Assembly: GCF_001884065.1 (NCBI RefSeq)
Contig: NZ_MACH01000079.1
Span: 1-64,000, forward strand
Direction: 5' to 3'
Origin: Bacillus proteolyticus
Lineage (GTDB): Bacteria > Bacillota > Bacilli > Bacillales > Bacillaceae_G
Length of the DNA: 64,000 nucleotides
Made by a program: the position numbers and the translations under genes
Part shown: positions 34,118 to 43,991 of the stretch, one piece after another
How the letters are laid out: every line of letters starts with the position of its first letter
How positions within the stretch are numbered: the stretch's first letter is position 1
Notes under the pieces: model-generated
What the model was told of the DNA's origin: nothing
Seen by the model: the letters and a program-made list of their open reading frames with translations, nothing else
Database searches by the model: none

Positions 34118-37100
34118 GCCAATCTACCTCCTTCAGTTTGCGAATTACAACGTTTAAGTCGCGCTGGTTTCCAGTCGGACCATAATAGTTAAATCCATAA
34201 CTTAATTGACCATATCCACCAATCATATGTGTTGGTTTAACATGAATTCGAGTTGGACTATTATGCGTTCCTCCGCGGTTACTTGTTAATTTCGAACCAG
34301 GTACGTTAATGTGGCGATCTTGCGCATGGTGCATAAATGCCATTCCTCTCGGTATACGGTGCGTTACAACAGCACGCGCTACAACAACACCGTTACGGTT
34401 AAAGCACTCGATCCAATCATTATCAGCAACGCCAGCTTCAGCAGCATCCTCTTTATTCATCCAAACAGTTGGCCCACCTCTAAACAGCGTTAACATCGGT
34501 AATGAATCGAAATACATACTATGAATCGACCACTTATTATGCGGTGTTAAATAGTTTAGTGTAATCTCTTTTCCTTCTACTTCGGGCCGTGATTTACGGA
34601 ACGGTTTATGTTGCAGAATTGGTTTAAATGTTGCCATCGTTTCACCAAATTCTTTCATCATGTCATGATCTAAGTAGAAAGATTGTCGACCAGTTATCGT
34701 TCTCCAAGGGATAAGACGTTCAACATTTGTTGTAAATGGTGAGTAACGGCGTCCACCTTTTTCAGAACCTGTAAAGGCTGGAGAAGTAATTACTGTTTTC
34801 GGCTGCGCTGTAATTTGTTCAAATGTGAAGCATTCTTCTTCACGTTCTTCTGCTAAATCACGCAGTTTTAAATCGGTTTGTTTTTCAAGTGCTTCCCATG
34901 CTTTTACAGCCATGTGACCGTTTGTTGTAGAAGAAAGTGTTAATACCGCCTCAGCAGCATTAATTGCTTCTTTTATATCTGGGCACCCTTTCGCAATAGA
35001 ATCCGTTCGCACAACTCCTAATCGACTCTTTAATTGCTCATATTCTTTTTCTGCAGACCAAGAAATCCCTTTCGTACCAATCGGTTGCTTTCCAGCATTT
35101 GGTCCAAGCGCTGTCATTTTGTCATAAATCGTTTTATAATCCCTTTCGACAACATGAATTTGTGGCATCGTTTTACCTGGGATTGGTTCACACTCGCCTT
35201 TGCTCCAATCTTTAATCTTGCCAAGTGGTTGCGCTAATTCTTGCGGTGTATCGTGAAGAAGTGGTGTGGCAACGACTTCTTTCATTGGCTCAAGATCGAT
35301 TTTCTTCGCTAAATCTGACACAGCTTTAGAAAGAGCGGTGAAAATATCCCAGTCAGAGCGTGCTTCCCACGGTGAACCGATTGCTGGATTAAACGGATGC
35401 ACAAATGGATGCATATCTGTACTACTTAAATCGTGCTTTTCATACCAAGTTGAAGCAGGTAAGACGATATCAGAATAAAGCGCTGTTCCAGCCATACGGA
35501 AATCTAAATTAATGAGTAAATCTAACTTCCCTTCTGGTGCTTCTTCATGCCACTTAATTTCTTCTGGTCGTAATGAATCACTATCATCATTCATTAATCC
35601 GTTTGTTGTACCTAATAAATGTTTTAAGAAATATTCGTGTCCTTTACCAGAACTTGAAATTAAGTTGGCACGCCATACGAATAAGTTGCGCGGGAAGTTA
35701 TTTTTATTATCTGGATCTTCAATCGCAAATTTCAGTTCTTTTTCTTTTAATTTTTTCGCAACGTATTTTCCGATTTCTTCTTGCGTTGTTGCACCAGAAG
35801 CAACAGCTTCTTTATATAATTCAATTCCATTTTTCTCGAATGCTGGATAGGAAGGTAACCAGCCAAGTCGTGCTGCTAATACATTGTAATCACCGTGATG
35901 TTGATAACGAGAGTTGCCCTCAATTGGTGATGCTAAATGTCCAACCGGTGTATCTTCATAACGCCATTGATCTGTTACGAAATAGAAGAAAGATGTACCG
36001 TTTTGTAATTTCGGTGGCCCTTGCCAATCTTTTGCCATCGCGATTGTTTGCCATCCTTCTGCTGGTCGTAACTTTTCTTGCCCAACATAATGTGCCCAAC
36101 CACCGCCGTTTACACCTTGCGCGCCAACGAGAAGAACAAGATTTAAAACGGCGCGATAAATCGTATCAGAGTTAAACCAATGGTTAATACCGGCCCCTAC
36201 AATAATCATCGAGCGACCATTCGTATCAACAGCATTTTGTGCGAACTCACGAGCAATTTGAATAATAAGCTCTCGTTTCACTCCCGTCATTTTCTCTTGC
36301 CATGCAGGTGTAAACGGTACGTCATCATTGAAATCTTTCGGTTCTTGTCCCCCGAGCCCTCGGTTCACGCCGTAATTTGCTAACGTTAAGTCATACACAG
36401 TTGTAACGAACACTTCGCCTTCTTCTGTCATAACTTTTTTCACTGGAATTGTACGTTCTAATACTTTGTTTCCATCATCAGAGAAGTATGGAATTTGTAC
36501 CGTACCAACCGCATCTTCCATTCCAAGTAAAGAAAGACGTGGATCAATCTTTTCACCTGTTTGTTCATCTTCTAAACGTAAGTTCCATTTCTTTTCATTA
36601 TCCCAACGTGATCCCATTGTGCCGTGAGGTGTTGCAAAATCGTTCGTGTTCTCGTTCCAAAGTACAGGCTTCCATTCTCCTAATTTTGTTTCACGTCCAA
36701 TATCAGAAGCATTTAAGAAACGATCCGCAACGAATTGATCTCCTTTTTGTTTCAATGTGACAAAGAAAGGAAAATCAGTATATTGCTTCGCATACTTTGT
36801 GAAGTATTCCACTTGATTATCTACGTAAAATTCTTGTAAGATTACGTGCCCCATTGCCATCGCAAGTGCACCGTCTGTACCTTGTTTCACACTAATCCAA
36901 TCATCCGCAAACTTTGTAGATTCAGCGAAGTCAGGACTTACAGAAACAACTTTCGTTCCTTTATATCGAACCTCTGCTAAAAAGTGAGCATCTGGTGTTC
37001 TCGTCATCGGTACATTTGAACCCCACGTCATAATGTATCCGGAGTTATACCAATCACTACTTTCTGGTACATCTGTTTGATCACCCCAAATTTGCGGAGA

Positions 37101-37790
37101 AGCTGGTGGTAAATCAGCGTACCAATCATAGAAGCTAAGCATCGGCCCACCCATAAGTTGCATAAAGCGGCTACCTGCTGCATGACTTAACATCGACATA
37201 GCTGGAATTGGTGAAAAACCAACATTTCGGTCTGGGCCGTATTTAATTATTGTGTAAAGTAACGAAGCAGAAACGAGTTGTAATACTTCATCCCAATTCG
37301 CACGAATAAATCCCCCTTTACCACGCGCCTGCTTATACTTACGTGCTTTTTCAGGGTTTTCCACAATACTTTTCCAAGCATCTAGTGGTGACTCATTATT
37401 TTGTAATTCCTCTTGCCACATACTCCAAAGAACACCACGTACATACGGATATTTCACACGAAGTGGACTATAAATGTACCAAGAAAAACTCGCTCCACGC
37501 GGACAACCTCGTGGTTCAAAATCAGGCATATCAGGACCTGTTGTTGGGTAGTTAAGCTCCTGTCCTTCCCATGTTACAATTCCATCTTTCACATAAATGT
37601 TCCAACTGCATGAACCAGTGCAGTTCACACCGTGTGTAGAACGGATTACTTTATCATGCTGCCAACGCTTTCTGTACACATTCTCCCATTCGCGATCTTC
37701 ATATGTTTCTTGTGTATGATTATCGTTATAACGATCTATTGGTGAAAAATATTTTAAACGTCTCATTAGTGCTGAAGGTTTCTTCTTCAT
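34107..37790 (-). CDS. narG: Respiratory nitrate reductase alpha subunit
   Basis: A 1227-aa molybdenum enzyme reducing nitrate to nitrite. The N-terminal Fe-S ligands are in HGVNCTGSCSWNIYV and RGCPRGASFSWY. The Mo-site region has ADLPPASPQIWGDQTDVPES and YNSGYIMTWGSNVPMTRTPD. No Tat signal, so the active site is cytoplasmic, as in other NarG. ATG at 37790 lies 8 bp after AAAGGAG. A GTG at 37799 abuts the site. Fnr site at 37857-37872. First gene of narGHJI. Confidence 0.95.
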   Translation of the reverse strand: MKKKPSALMRRLKYFSPIDRYNDNHTQETYEDREWENVYRKRWQHDKVIRSTHGVNCTGSCSWNIYVKDGIVTWEGQELNYPTTGPDMPDFEPRGCPRGASFSWYIYSPLRVKYPYVRGVLWSMWQEELQNNESPLDAWKSIVENPEKARKYKQARGKGGFIRANWDEVLQLVSASLLYTIIKYGPDRNVGFSPIPAMSMLSHAAGSRFMQLMGGPMLSFYDWYADLPPASPQIWGDQTDVPESSDWYNSGYIMTWGSNVPMTRTPDAHFLAEVRYKGTKVVSVSPDFAESTKFADDWISVKQGTDGALAMAMGHVILQEFYVDNQVEYFTKYAKQYTDFPFFVTLKQKGDQFVADRFLNASDIGRETKLGEWKPVLWNENTNDFATPHGTMGSRWDNEKKWNLRLEDEQTGEKIDPRLSLLGMEDAVGTVQIPYFSDDGNKVLERTIPVKKVMTEEGEVFVTTVYDLTLANYGVNRGLGGQEPKDFNDDVPFTPAWQEKMTGVKRELIIQIAREFAQNAVDTNGRSMIIVGAGINHWFNSDTIYRAVLNLVLLVGAQGVNGGGWAHYVGQEKLRPAEGWQTIAMAKDWQGPPKLQNGTSFFYFVTDQWRYEDTPVGHLASPIEGNSRYQHHGDYNVLAARLGWLPSYPAFEKNGIELYKEAVASGATTQEEIGKYVAKKLKEKELKFAIEDPDNKNNFPRNLFVWRANLISSSGKGHEYFLKHLLGTTNGLMNDDSDSLRPEEIKWHEEAPEGKLDLLINLDFRMAGTALYSDIVLPASTWYEKHDLSSTDMHPFVHPFNPAIGSPWEARSDWDIFTALSKAVSDLAKKIDLEPMKEVVATPLLHDTPQELAQPLGKIKDWSKGECEPIPGKTMPQIHVVERDYKTIYDKMTALGPNAGKQPIGTKGISWSAEKEYEQLKSRLGVVRTDSIAKGCPDIKEAINAAEAVLTLSSTTNGHMAVKAWEALEKQTDLKLRDLAEEREEECFTFEQITAQPKTVITSPAFTGSEKGGRRYSPFTTNVERLIPWRTITGRQSFYLDHDMMKEFGETMATFKPILQHKPFRKSRPEVEGKEITLNYLTPHNKWSIHSMYFDSLPMLTLFRGGPTVWMNKEDAAEAGVADNDWIECFNRNGVVVARAVVTHRIPRGMAFMHHAQDRHINVPGSKLTSNRGGTHNSPTRIHVKPTHMIGGYGQLSYGFNYYGPTGNQRDLNVVIRKLKEVDWLED

Positions 37791-37856
37791 ACTGTTCACT
37801 CCTTTAATACGTCTCTCTTACATACCCTTACTATAAGAGAGGTTGTGAAATACAGA

Positions 37857-37872
37857 TGTGACATTTCGCACA
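37857..37872 (-). promoter_or_regulatory. Fnr site of the narGHJI operon (class II position)
   Basis: TGTGACATTTCGCACA differs from the Fnr consensus at one position. Centre 37864.5. TATAGT on the minus strand (37835-37830) predicts a start near 37823, giving a spacing of 41.5 bp, equal to nirB and moaA. Confidence 0.75.
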
Positions 37873-37995
37873 GTTCAAGAGATTGTCAAAAATTCCAGTG
37901 AAAATATGAAAAAATGAAAATCTAATCATTGTGGGGTTCACATCCTTCACTGACTGTTAAATTTGATATACTTAAATCGTTAGATGTGTTTATAA

Positions 37996-38085
37996 ATGAA
38001 AATGCAATACTTTATATCCACTAAACCAAGGGCAACTGTCCTGAAAATAGTTGACCCAACAACGCCAAGAATGGCAAGATTATAA
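37996..38085 (+). pseudogene. Possible tail of a lost toxin gene (29 codons)
   Basis: An open stretch reading YFISTKPRATVLKIVDP, then TTPRMARL and TAA, ends 23 bp before the immunity-like gene at 38109. It has no ribosome site and an in-frame stop right before its first ATG. Its composition looks like a protein tail rather than spacer DNA. I cannot name the family. The reading as a toxin remnant rests on the two immunity-like genes that follow. Confidence 0.3.
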
Positions 38086-38108
38086 AGTAATAATAAAAGG
38101 AGGATATT

Positions 38109-38609
38109 ATGATATTAGAACCACTTTATGCAGAAAACATTGTAGTAGCCGTCATATATAATAATGAATTTAGATGGTATGTAACAGATAAAGAACTATG
38201 GTTTTTAGATTATAATAAATTAGATAATGCATATAAAAATTTAAGTGTAAGCACTGAAGATAATTACGAAACGGAAGAAAGAAATGGAATAAAAGTATTA
38301 GATAATGAAAATATAGAGGTGTTTTTACAAAGGATTAATAAATATAACGTAACTAAAGAGGAATTAAATTATTTATTACTTGAAAATATTAAAAGTAAAA
38401 ATGCAGGAGAAGATCTATTAGATTTCAGTCCAGTGTTATTAATTAACTTTGATGATACAATACTATATTCGATGTTTCCGGAACCAGCATCATATGAAGA
38501 ATATGTACCAAAAGATTGGATAGGTAAATATGAAGGTTTCACTGAATTAATACCTGAATCAGAGAATTATTGGGTAGATGAGTTTCATAATAATCTACTT
38601 TTTCTATAA
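38109..38609 (+). CDS. Immunity-like protein of unknown family (166 aa)
   Basis: ATG follows AAAAGGAGG. The protein is acidic and soluble: YNNEFRWYVTDKELWFLDYN, VFLQRINKYNVTKEELNYLL, VLLINFDDTILYSMFPEPAS and YEEYVPKDWIGKYEGF. Acidic, strain-variable proteins of this size next to another immunity-like gene usually protect against a polymorphic toxin. I do not recognise the Pfam family. It is followed 46 bp later by the GDWI-type gene. Confidence 0.6.
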   Translation: MILEPLYAENIVVAVIYNNEFRWYVTDKELWFLDYNKLDNAYKNLSVSTEDNYETEERNGIKVLDNENIEVFLQRINKYNVTKEELNYLLLENIKSKNAGEDLLDFSPVLLINFDDTILYSMFPEPASYEEYVPKDWIGKYEGFTELIPESENYWVDEFHNNLLFL

Positions 38610-38655
38610 TTTAAATAGGACAAGAGTGATGCTAGTATAAAGGAGTAGAATAGTA

Positions 38656-39006
38656 ATGAAATATCCATATAATTTTGAAGTACTTAACAATAGAGATTTA
38701 GTTATGAGACTTCCTCAAGAAATTAAACTTGTTGAAACTTTTTTAGGAGTTGAAGTTTCTGCTTTTGGAGATTGGATTTTAGAAGAAATACATAGTGTTT
38801 TAAACGGAGAAAAAAATTACGGAGTAGTAAATGGCAACATTTGCGGTTTAGAAATTCGGAACGACACAACTACTGTGCTAGACAATTTAGCAGAAGATGG
38901 TAAAGGTGAATATTGTGAGATAGAAACAATGGAATTGGTAGAATTAATTCATATTTGGTTAGCTAAACGAAAAGAATTAAAAAAAGAGAAAAATAAAGAA
39001 TTGTAA
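38656..39006 (+). CDS. GDWI-type immunity-like protein, copy 1 (116 aa)
   Basis: ATG follows AAAGGAGT. Core sequence: NNRDLVMRLPQEIKLVETFL then VEVSAFGDWILEEI, NICGLEIRND, EIETMELVELIHIWL and a Lys-rich tail. It is clearly homologous to the gene at 61006 (VEVSPFGDWIAET, NIFGADVRKD, EIETITLRKLIDIWL), which sits next to a WXG100 locus and directly after a toxin-like tail. That supports an immunity role. Family name not certain. Confidence 0.65.
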   Translation: MKYPYNFEVLNNRDLVMRLPQEIKLVETFLGVEVSAFGDWILEEIHSVLNGEKNYGVVNGNICGLEIRNDTTTVLDNLAEDGKGEYCEIETMELVELIHIWLAKRKELKKEKNKEL

Positions 39007-39507
39007 TAATTTAAGTGGCTGGCCTCTACATGCAGTCGGCTTTATTTATTATTTCATATAAATTTTAATCACAAGACATATGATATATGTATCTAACCTT
39101 TACGCGTAGGGATTTCTACGCTATTTATTTTGGTCACCAAGGTTATCCTTTCCTTCCCTCCCTCCTCTTCTTTACCGACAATACTCTCGATAACCCATGA
39201 TTATATATAAATAATAAATATTCGTCACCTTCTGACACGGATTATCCTATTGTTTTATTGTACGTAAGGAATTTATTTTTCTTCAACGCTACTATTTTAT
39301 ATCAAGACATATTTTATATAAAACTACAAATCATTATTTACTGTATTGCCCTTAGTTATGGAAACAATTATACTAGTTGTAATCGGAATAAATAATCTGA
39401 ATATTCTCAGAATTTAAGATGAGAGTTTTACTACCCGCAAATAGAGGGATAAATTCTATTATCCACTAAATAGATTAGAAAACGATAATAAAATTAGGAG
39501 GATTACA
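39007..39507. other. Intergenic region upstream of the MoxR operon
   Basis: After a weak hairpin near 39014-39045 the region is AT-rich with no reading frame. Near its end lies the partial dispersed repeat (39410-39475). I see no riboswitch-like structure. Confidence 0.4.
39410..39475. repeat. Dispersed repeat, partial copy C
   Basis: GAATTTAAGATGAGAGTTTT, then ACTACCCGCAAATAGAGGG and ATAAATTCTATTATCCAC, matches the right half of the copy at 26648-26790. The left half is missing. It lies 30-100 bp upstream of the MoxR gene and may affect its leader. Confidence 0.6.
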
Positions 39508-40470
39508 ATGCCCCAGCTTGATTCATTACATCCTATTGTAGAAAAAATAATCAACAATATTGAAAAATTAATGGTCGGGAAACGAAAAGAAACGATCTTA
39601 GCCTTAACAGCTCTCTTAGCTGAAGGTCATGTACTATTAGAAGATGTTCCCGGTGTCGGGAAAACAATGTTAGTACGCGCTCTTTCTAAATCAATTGATG
39701 CCGATTACAAGCGAATTCAATTCACACCTGATTTACTGCCTTCAGATGTAACAGGTGTTTCTATTTATAATCCAAAAGAACTCCAATTTGAGTTCAAGCC
39801 TGGACCAATTATGGGGAATTTTATACTTGCTGATGAAATTAATCGTACATCTCCAAAGACACAATCTGCCTTACTTGAAAGTATGGAAGAAGGTACTATC
39901 ACAATAGATGGCATTACAAGACCGTTACCAAAACCATTCTTTGTAATGGCTACACAAAATCCGGTCGAATATGAGGGAACATACCCTTTACCAGAAGCTC
40001 AGCTCGATCGTTTCTTGTTGAAGCTAAGAATGGGATATCCTACACCAGAAGAAGAATTTGAAATTTTAAACCGGATGGAAAAAACAAATCCACTCTCTCA
40101 TTTACAAGCTATTACTACAATAAAAGAATTACTTTATTTACAACAAAGCGTACGGGATATAAACATGGACAAAGCAATCAAGCATTACATTGTAAAGCTT
40201 GTTAGTCAGACTCGTTCTTATAGTTCTATACAGCTAGGTGCAAGTCCACGCGGCTCAATTGCTTTAATGAAAGCTTCACAAGCTTATGCATTCATCCATA
40301 GCAGAAATTATGTTATTCCAGACGATGTTAAATTTTTAGCTCCTTACGTGTTAGCTCACAGACTCATTCTAAAAATGGAAGCAAGATTTGAAGGAATAAC
40401 AGGAGAACAAGTTATCGCCAAAATCGTTGCACGAACTACCGTTCCGACTCAAAGGAAGATGAACCTTTGA
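39508..40470 (+). CDS. MoxR-family AAA ATPase
   Basis: A 320-aa ATPase. Walker A EDVPGVGKTMLV, Walker B FILADEINRTSPKTQSALLE, then MATQNPVEYEGTYPLPEAQL. MoxR proteins act as chaperones and are usually coupled with DUF58 proteins, as here. B. subtilis has the same trio as yeaC-yeaD-yebA. ATG follows AGGAGG. Its stop overlaps the next start (TGATG). Confidence 0.9.
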   Translation: MPQLDSLHPIVEKIINNIEKLMVGKRKETILALTALLAEGHVLLEDVPGVGKTMLVRALSKSIDADYKRIQFTPDLLPSDVTGVSIYNPKELQFEFKPGPIMGNFILADEINRTSPKTQSALLESMEEGTITIDGITRPLPKPFFVMATQNPVEYEGTYPLPEAQLDRFLLKLRMGYPTPEEEFEILNRMEKTNPLSHLQAITTIKELLYLQQSVRDINMDKAIKHYIVKLVSQTRSYSSIQLGASPRGSIALMKASQAYAFIHSRNYVIPDDVKFLAPYVLAHRLILKMEARFEGITGEQVIAKIVARTTVPTQRKMNL

Positions 40471-41684
40471 TGAAACGACTACTACGGGCGCTATATCACG
40501 TTACGAAGTTATTGCTAATACCTTTATGCCTAGTCTTAACATTTGTATACGCTATGCTTCAAGGAGGATTTGTAAGTTGGTTTTTGTTTTACAGTACGAT
40601 TCCTATTTGCCTTTATTCACTACTACTTCCCTTCTACGCTTTACGAGACGCTGAAGTAAAACGAATAACAAACCAAAACGAATATGCAGCAGGAGAACAA
40701 TTTTTAAGCACTCTTACAATAAAAAGAAAATTTCCTTTTCCCTTACTTTATTTAGTTATAGAAGATGAACTGCCATCACAATTTACAAATTGTAAACAAA
40801 CGAAGGCGAATAAGATAATACTCTTTCCAGGATTAAAACGAAATATTTCGTTTCAATATGTTATTGACACAATCCCTAGAGGAGAGCACACTTTTTCAAG
40901 CGTACGTGTCAAAACTGGCGATCTATTCGGTGTGATAGAGAAAGAAGTAACTTTTTCAGTTCCAGATACATTTTTAGTCTATCCCCAGTATGTAGATATA
41001 ACGTATCGACAATTGGAAAATCATTTCGAACAAGGGGCACTTTCAGCAAATATAAATTTAGCAAAAGACTCTACAGTCTCTGTCGGTGTCAGAGAATATA
41101 AACCTGGTGACCGCTTTTCATGGATTGATTGGAAAGCAACTGCACGAACAAACAATATTATGACGAAAGAGTTTGAACAACAGCGCAGCCATAATATTAT
41201 GATATTCATGGACAGAACCCCATCTCCTTTATTCGAATCAGTCGTAACGTTTACTGCCTCTATTGTAAGGGCTGTCTTGAAGCAAAATTCACCAGCGTCA
41301 TTCGTGTCTGTCGGAAAAGAACGAACTTTTTTCCCTTTAGACAATGGAGATACGCAGTTACAACAAATCTTTTGTCATTTAGCGAAAGTACAAGCAGACA
41401 GTGTATTCCCGCTCTCCCAGAGTGTAGAAATGGAATTAAGAAAAATTTATGAGCCCGTAACGATTATACTCGTGACAAGCGTTCTTTCTCCCGATATTCA
41501 AAAGGCAGCTGACTATGCAGCTATTAAAAATAGAAAATTAATGGTGTTTGTCGTGAAAGAAAAAGCAAATCAACTTTCACAGCGGGAACTAAGTATACTA
41601 GAAACTCTACAAAAACGAAAAATATTTGTAAATGCGGTTTATGAAAACCGGTATACAAACGTATTTTTTGAGGTGAGCAAATGA
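40470..41684 (+). CDS. DUF58 membrane protein
   Basis: A 404-aa protein. Two membrane helices are in residues 10-60. The DUF58 core VGVREYKPGDRFSWIDWKATART follows at about residue 205, and a von Willebrand-A-like part (SHNIMIFMDRTPSP) after it. It works with the upstream MoxR ATPase and the downstream transglutaminase-like protein. ATG at 40470 shares a base with the moxR stop. AAAGGAAG provides the ribosome site. Its exact role is unknown in the family. Confidence 0.88.
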   Translation: MKRLLRALYHVTKLLLIPLCLVLTFVYAMLQGGFVSWFLFYSTIPICLYSLLLPFYALRDAEVKRITNQNEYAAGEQFLSTLTIKRKFPFPLLYLVIEDELPSQFTNCKQTKANKIILFPGLKRNISFQYVIDTIPRGEHTFSSVRVKTGDLFGVIEKEVTFSVPDTFLVYPQYVDITYRQLENHFEQGALSANINLAKDSTVSVGVREYKPGDRFSWIDWKATARTNNIMTKEFEQQRSHNIMIFMDRTPSPLFESVVTFTASIVRAVLKQNSPASFVSVGKERTFFPLDNGDTQLQQIFCHLAKVQADSVFPLSQSVEMELRKIYEPVTIILVTSVLSPDIQKAADYAAIKNRKLMVFVVKEKANQLSQRELSILETLQKRKIFVNAVYENRYTNVFFEVSK

Positions 41685-43909
41685 TAACATTACAAATAAA
41701 AAAACAGTGGGATATGAATAGATTCTTCATGCATGTATGTGCACTTCTACTTTTACTAGAATGGCTAAGACCTCTTATAGGTATTACAAATGTAGGTAGA
41801 TTAGATATTTTTGTAATATTTATAGGAATTTGCTTCACTCTCTCTTTTTTTCAAACAAGATGGCAGATTCCTATAAAAATCGTCACGATCTTATTCATCA
41901 TTCATTTCCTGTATTATAAAAATGCTTTTATAAATCCATCTTGGCTAACGAATTTTTTTTCTGATATTTCTCGAAATTCCTCCCTGTTTTCCCAAGGGAA
42001 TTTGTTAGATATTTCTCCAGTTTTTCCAACACTTTTATTTTTTTTATCATTTTGGTTTTTGAGTTCTTTCATCTCGTTTTGGATGATTCATAAAAAACGT
42101 GGGCTGTTATTTCTTGTATTGACTATTATTTATATCACAACTTTTCATAACTTACATTTATACAATGCAAACTACGCTATTATTCGTACTGTTGTCATTG
42201 GCTTTTTTATGCTTAGTCTTCTTCAAATGGAACGAATAAAAGAGATTGAACACTTACAAAATTATGCTAGAGCAATCTCAAAATTACTTAGACCTCTTAC
42301 AATATTTATTGTATTGTCAGCAACCATCGCATACTTCGCTCCAAAATTTGGCCCTCAATGGCCAAACCCAATGAATTTTTTAAAATTCAACACATCCGAA
42401 GCAAGTAAAGAACAAGAAATTTCTAAAATTGGGTATGGTTTAGATGACTCGCAATTAGGTGGTCCTTTTAAGGCGGATAATACAATTGTTTTTACAGCAC
42501 AAACGCAAAACAAACAATATTGGAGAGTAGAAACAAAAGATTTTTATACAGGAAAAGGCTGGGAGGTTTCTGAAAATCCGAAAAAGGTTTCTTTTAAAAA
42601 TAAAAACGACGTCGTGAGTTGGTACGAACAAAATACAAAAACGGAGACAACCGAAGCAACAATCACCATGCAAAAAAGTTATCCTCACCTTACCTATCCA
42701 GCAGGATTAGTATCGGTTGAGGCTTCTCCCGATGTATCATACAGCGTTGACCCATTTTCAGAAAAAATCTATACGATGCACGGAGATTCTTCTACTACTT
42801 TAAATTCGTATAAAGTAACATATGAAATCCCGGAGTTCTCCATAGAAAATTTGAAAGTTGTAAAAACGAATGAAGGTCATGAAACAAGTTCTTATTTCAT
42901 GACAAAGTACACACAACTTCCTGAATCATTACCGCAGCGAGTAAAAGACTTGGCTGTCAATCTTACAAATGATAAAGACAACCGATATGATAAAGTATTG
43001 GCTATTGAAAATTACTTCACAGACCATTCTTTTGTATACGAAACAATGAATGTCTTATTCCCTGCAAAAAACCAAGATTATGTAGATCAATTCCTTTTCG
43101 ATACAAAAAGCGGCTACTGTAATAATTTTTCGACGTCTATGATCGTGTTACTTCGTTCTGCCGGGATTCCTGCTCGCTGGGTAAAAGGCTTTACAGAAGG
43201 AACTCTTGAGAATACAATTGCTGATGCAGAAGGTGAGAATGTTTATAAAATCGAAAACAATAACGCACACTCTTGGGTTGAAGTATATTTTCCAGGATAC
43301 GGATGGATTCCATTCGAACCAACAAAAGGGTTTACCAATCCCTATAACTTTATAAATAATCCTTCTGCTTCTACTTCACAAAATAACGAAGAAAATAATT
43401 CTCAAAACGTACAAATGCAAGAGCGGAACAATGAAGCAAAGCTCAAAAGTTTAATAGAAAATACAGAAGAATCCTCTACTAAAAAGATCACAAATTCTAA
43501 AAATGGATTTTCTTGGTGGTACGTATTCCTCTCTACGATACCGCTTAGTATTATAGGATACATTCTCTTCACCACTAGAATGAAGTGGATTACATTTTTT
43601 ATTATTCTTTTCTATAAATATCGAAAAGATGATGCTGTTTATAGCAAAGCTTACGGTGCACTTTTAAAACAATTTGCGCGAATCGGTATACCACGAGGTG
43701 AAAGTCAAACATTCCGAGAATATGCACTCCACATCGATACGCTTTACAACTCGGCTGATATGCAACAACTTACTTTTAGTTATGAGAACGCTATGTATCA
43801 AAAGGAACAGGTCGCAGCCGAATGGAAGAAATCCGTACACTTATGGGAAGTGCTTATGAAAAAAGCAACTTCTTTGCCTAAATCAAATGACTTCGATGCA
43901 GTAATTTAA
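41681..43909 (+). CDS. Membrane transglutaminase-like protein (DUF3488/TgpA family)
   Basis: A 742-aa protein. Five to six helices lie in residues 12-215. An extracellular transglutaminase-like domain follows with Cys in TKSGYCNNFSTSMIVLLRSA, His in NNAHSWVEVYFPGYGWIPFE and the usual GIPARWVKGF. A further helix (WWYVFLSTIPLSIIGYILF) and a C-terminal DUF4129-like tail follow. Catalytic Cys, His and Asp regions are intact, suggesting an active cysteine peptidase or transglutaminase at the cell surface. ATG overlaps the DUF58 stop (ATGA). Confidence 0.88.
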   Translation: MITLQIKKQWDMNRFFMHVCALLLLLEWLRPLIGITNVGRLDIFVIFIGICFTLSFFQTRWQIPIKIVTILFIIHFLYYKNAFINPSWLTNFFSDISRNSSLFSQGNLLDISPVFPTLLFFLSFWFLSSFISFWMIHKKRGLLFLVLTIIYITTFHNLHLYNANYAIIRTVVIGFFMLSLLQMERIKEIEHLQNYARAISKLLRPLTIFIVLSATIAYFAPKFGPQWPNPMNFLKFNTSEASKEQEISKIGYGLDDSQLGGPFKADNTIVFTAQTQNKQYWRVETKDFYTGKGWEVSENPKKVSFKNKNDVVSWYEQNTKTETTEATITMQKSYPHLTYPAGLVSVEASPDVSYSVDPFSEKIYTMHGDSSTTLNSYKVTYEIPEFSIENLKVVKTNEGHETSSYFMTKYTQLPESLPQRVKDLAVNLTNDKDNRYDKVLAIENYFTDHSFVYETMNVLFPAKNQDYVDQFLFDTKSGYCNNFSTSMIVLLRSAGIPARWVKGFTEGTLENTIADAEGENVYKIENNNAHSWVEVYFPGYGWIPFEPTKGFTNPYNFINNPSASTSQNNEENNSQNVQMQERNNEAKLKSLIENTEESSTKKITNSKNGFSWWYVFLSTIPLSIIGYILFTTRMKWITFFIILFYKYRKDDAVYSKAYGALLKQFARIGIPRGESQTFREYALHIDTLYNSADMQQLTFSYENAMYQKEQVAAEWKKSVHLWEVLMKKATSLPKSNDFDAVI

Positions 43910-43931
43910 TCTTGATAATGTGAGTTTAAAG

Positions 43932-43973
43932 AAAACGCCTCAAAGAACTGCATTGTTCTTTGAGGCGTTTTTA
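43932..43973. terminator. Terminator after the MoxR operon
   Basis: AAAACGCCTCAAAGAAC and GTTCTTTGAGGCGTTTTT form a 17-bp stem with a 6-base loop. It also ends the convergent peroxidase gene. Confidence 0.85.
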
Positions 43974-43991
43974 ATAAAGTGAAACTCCTAG

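Noticed and set aside
35573-36175. 200-codon open frame on the plus strand
   Set aside because: It lies fully inside narG on the opposite strand, has no ribosome site and its translation has no domain features. It is a shadow of narG.
43974-43988. ATAAAGTGAAACTCC as a fourth dispersed-repeat copy
   Set aside because: Only the first 13 bases match, and the sequence runs straight into the peroxidase gene end.
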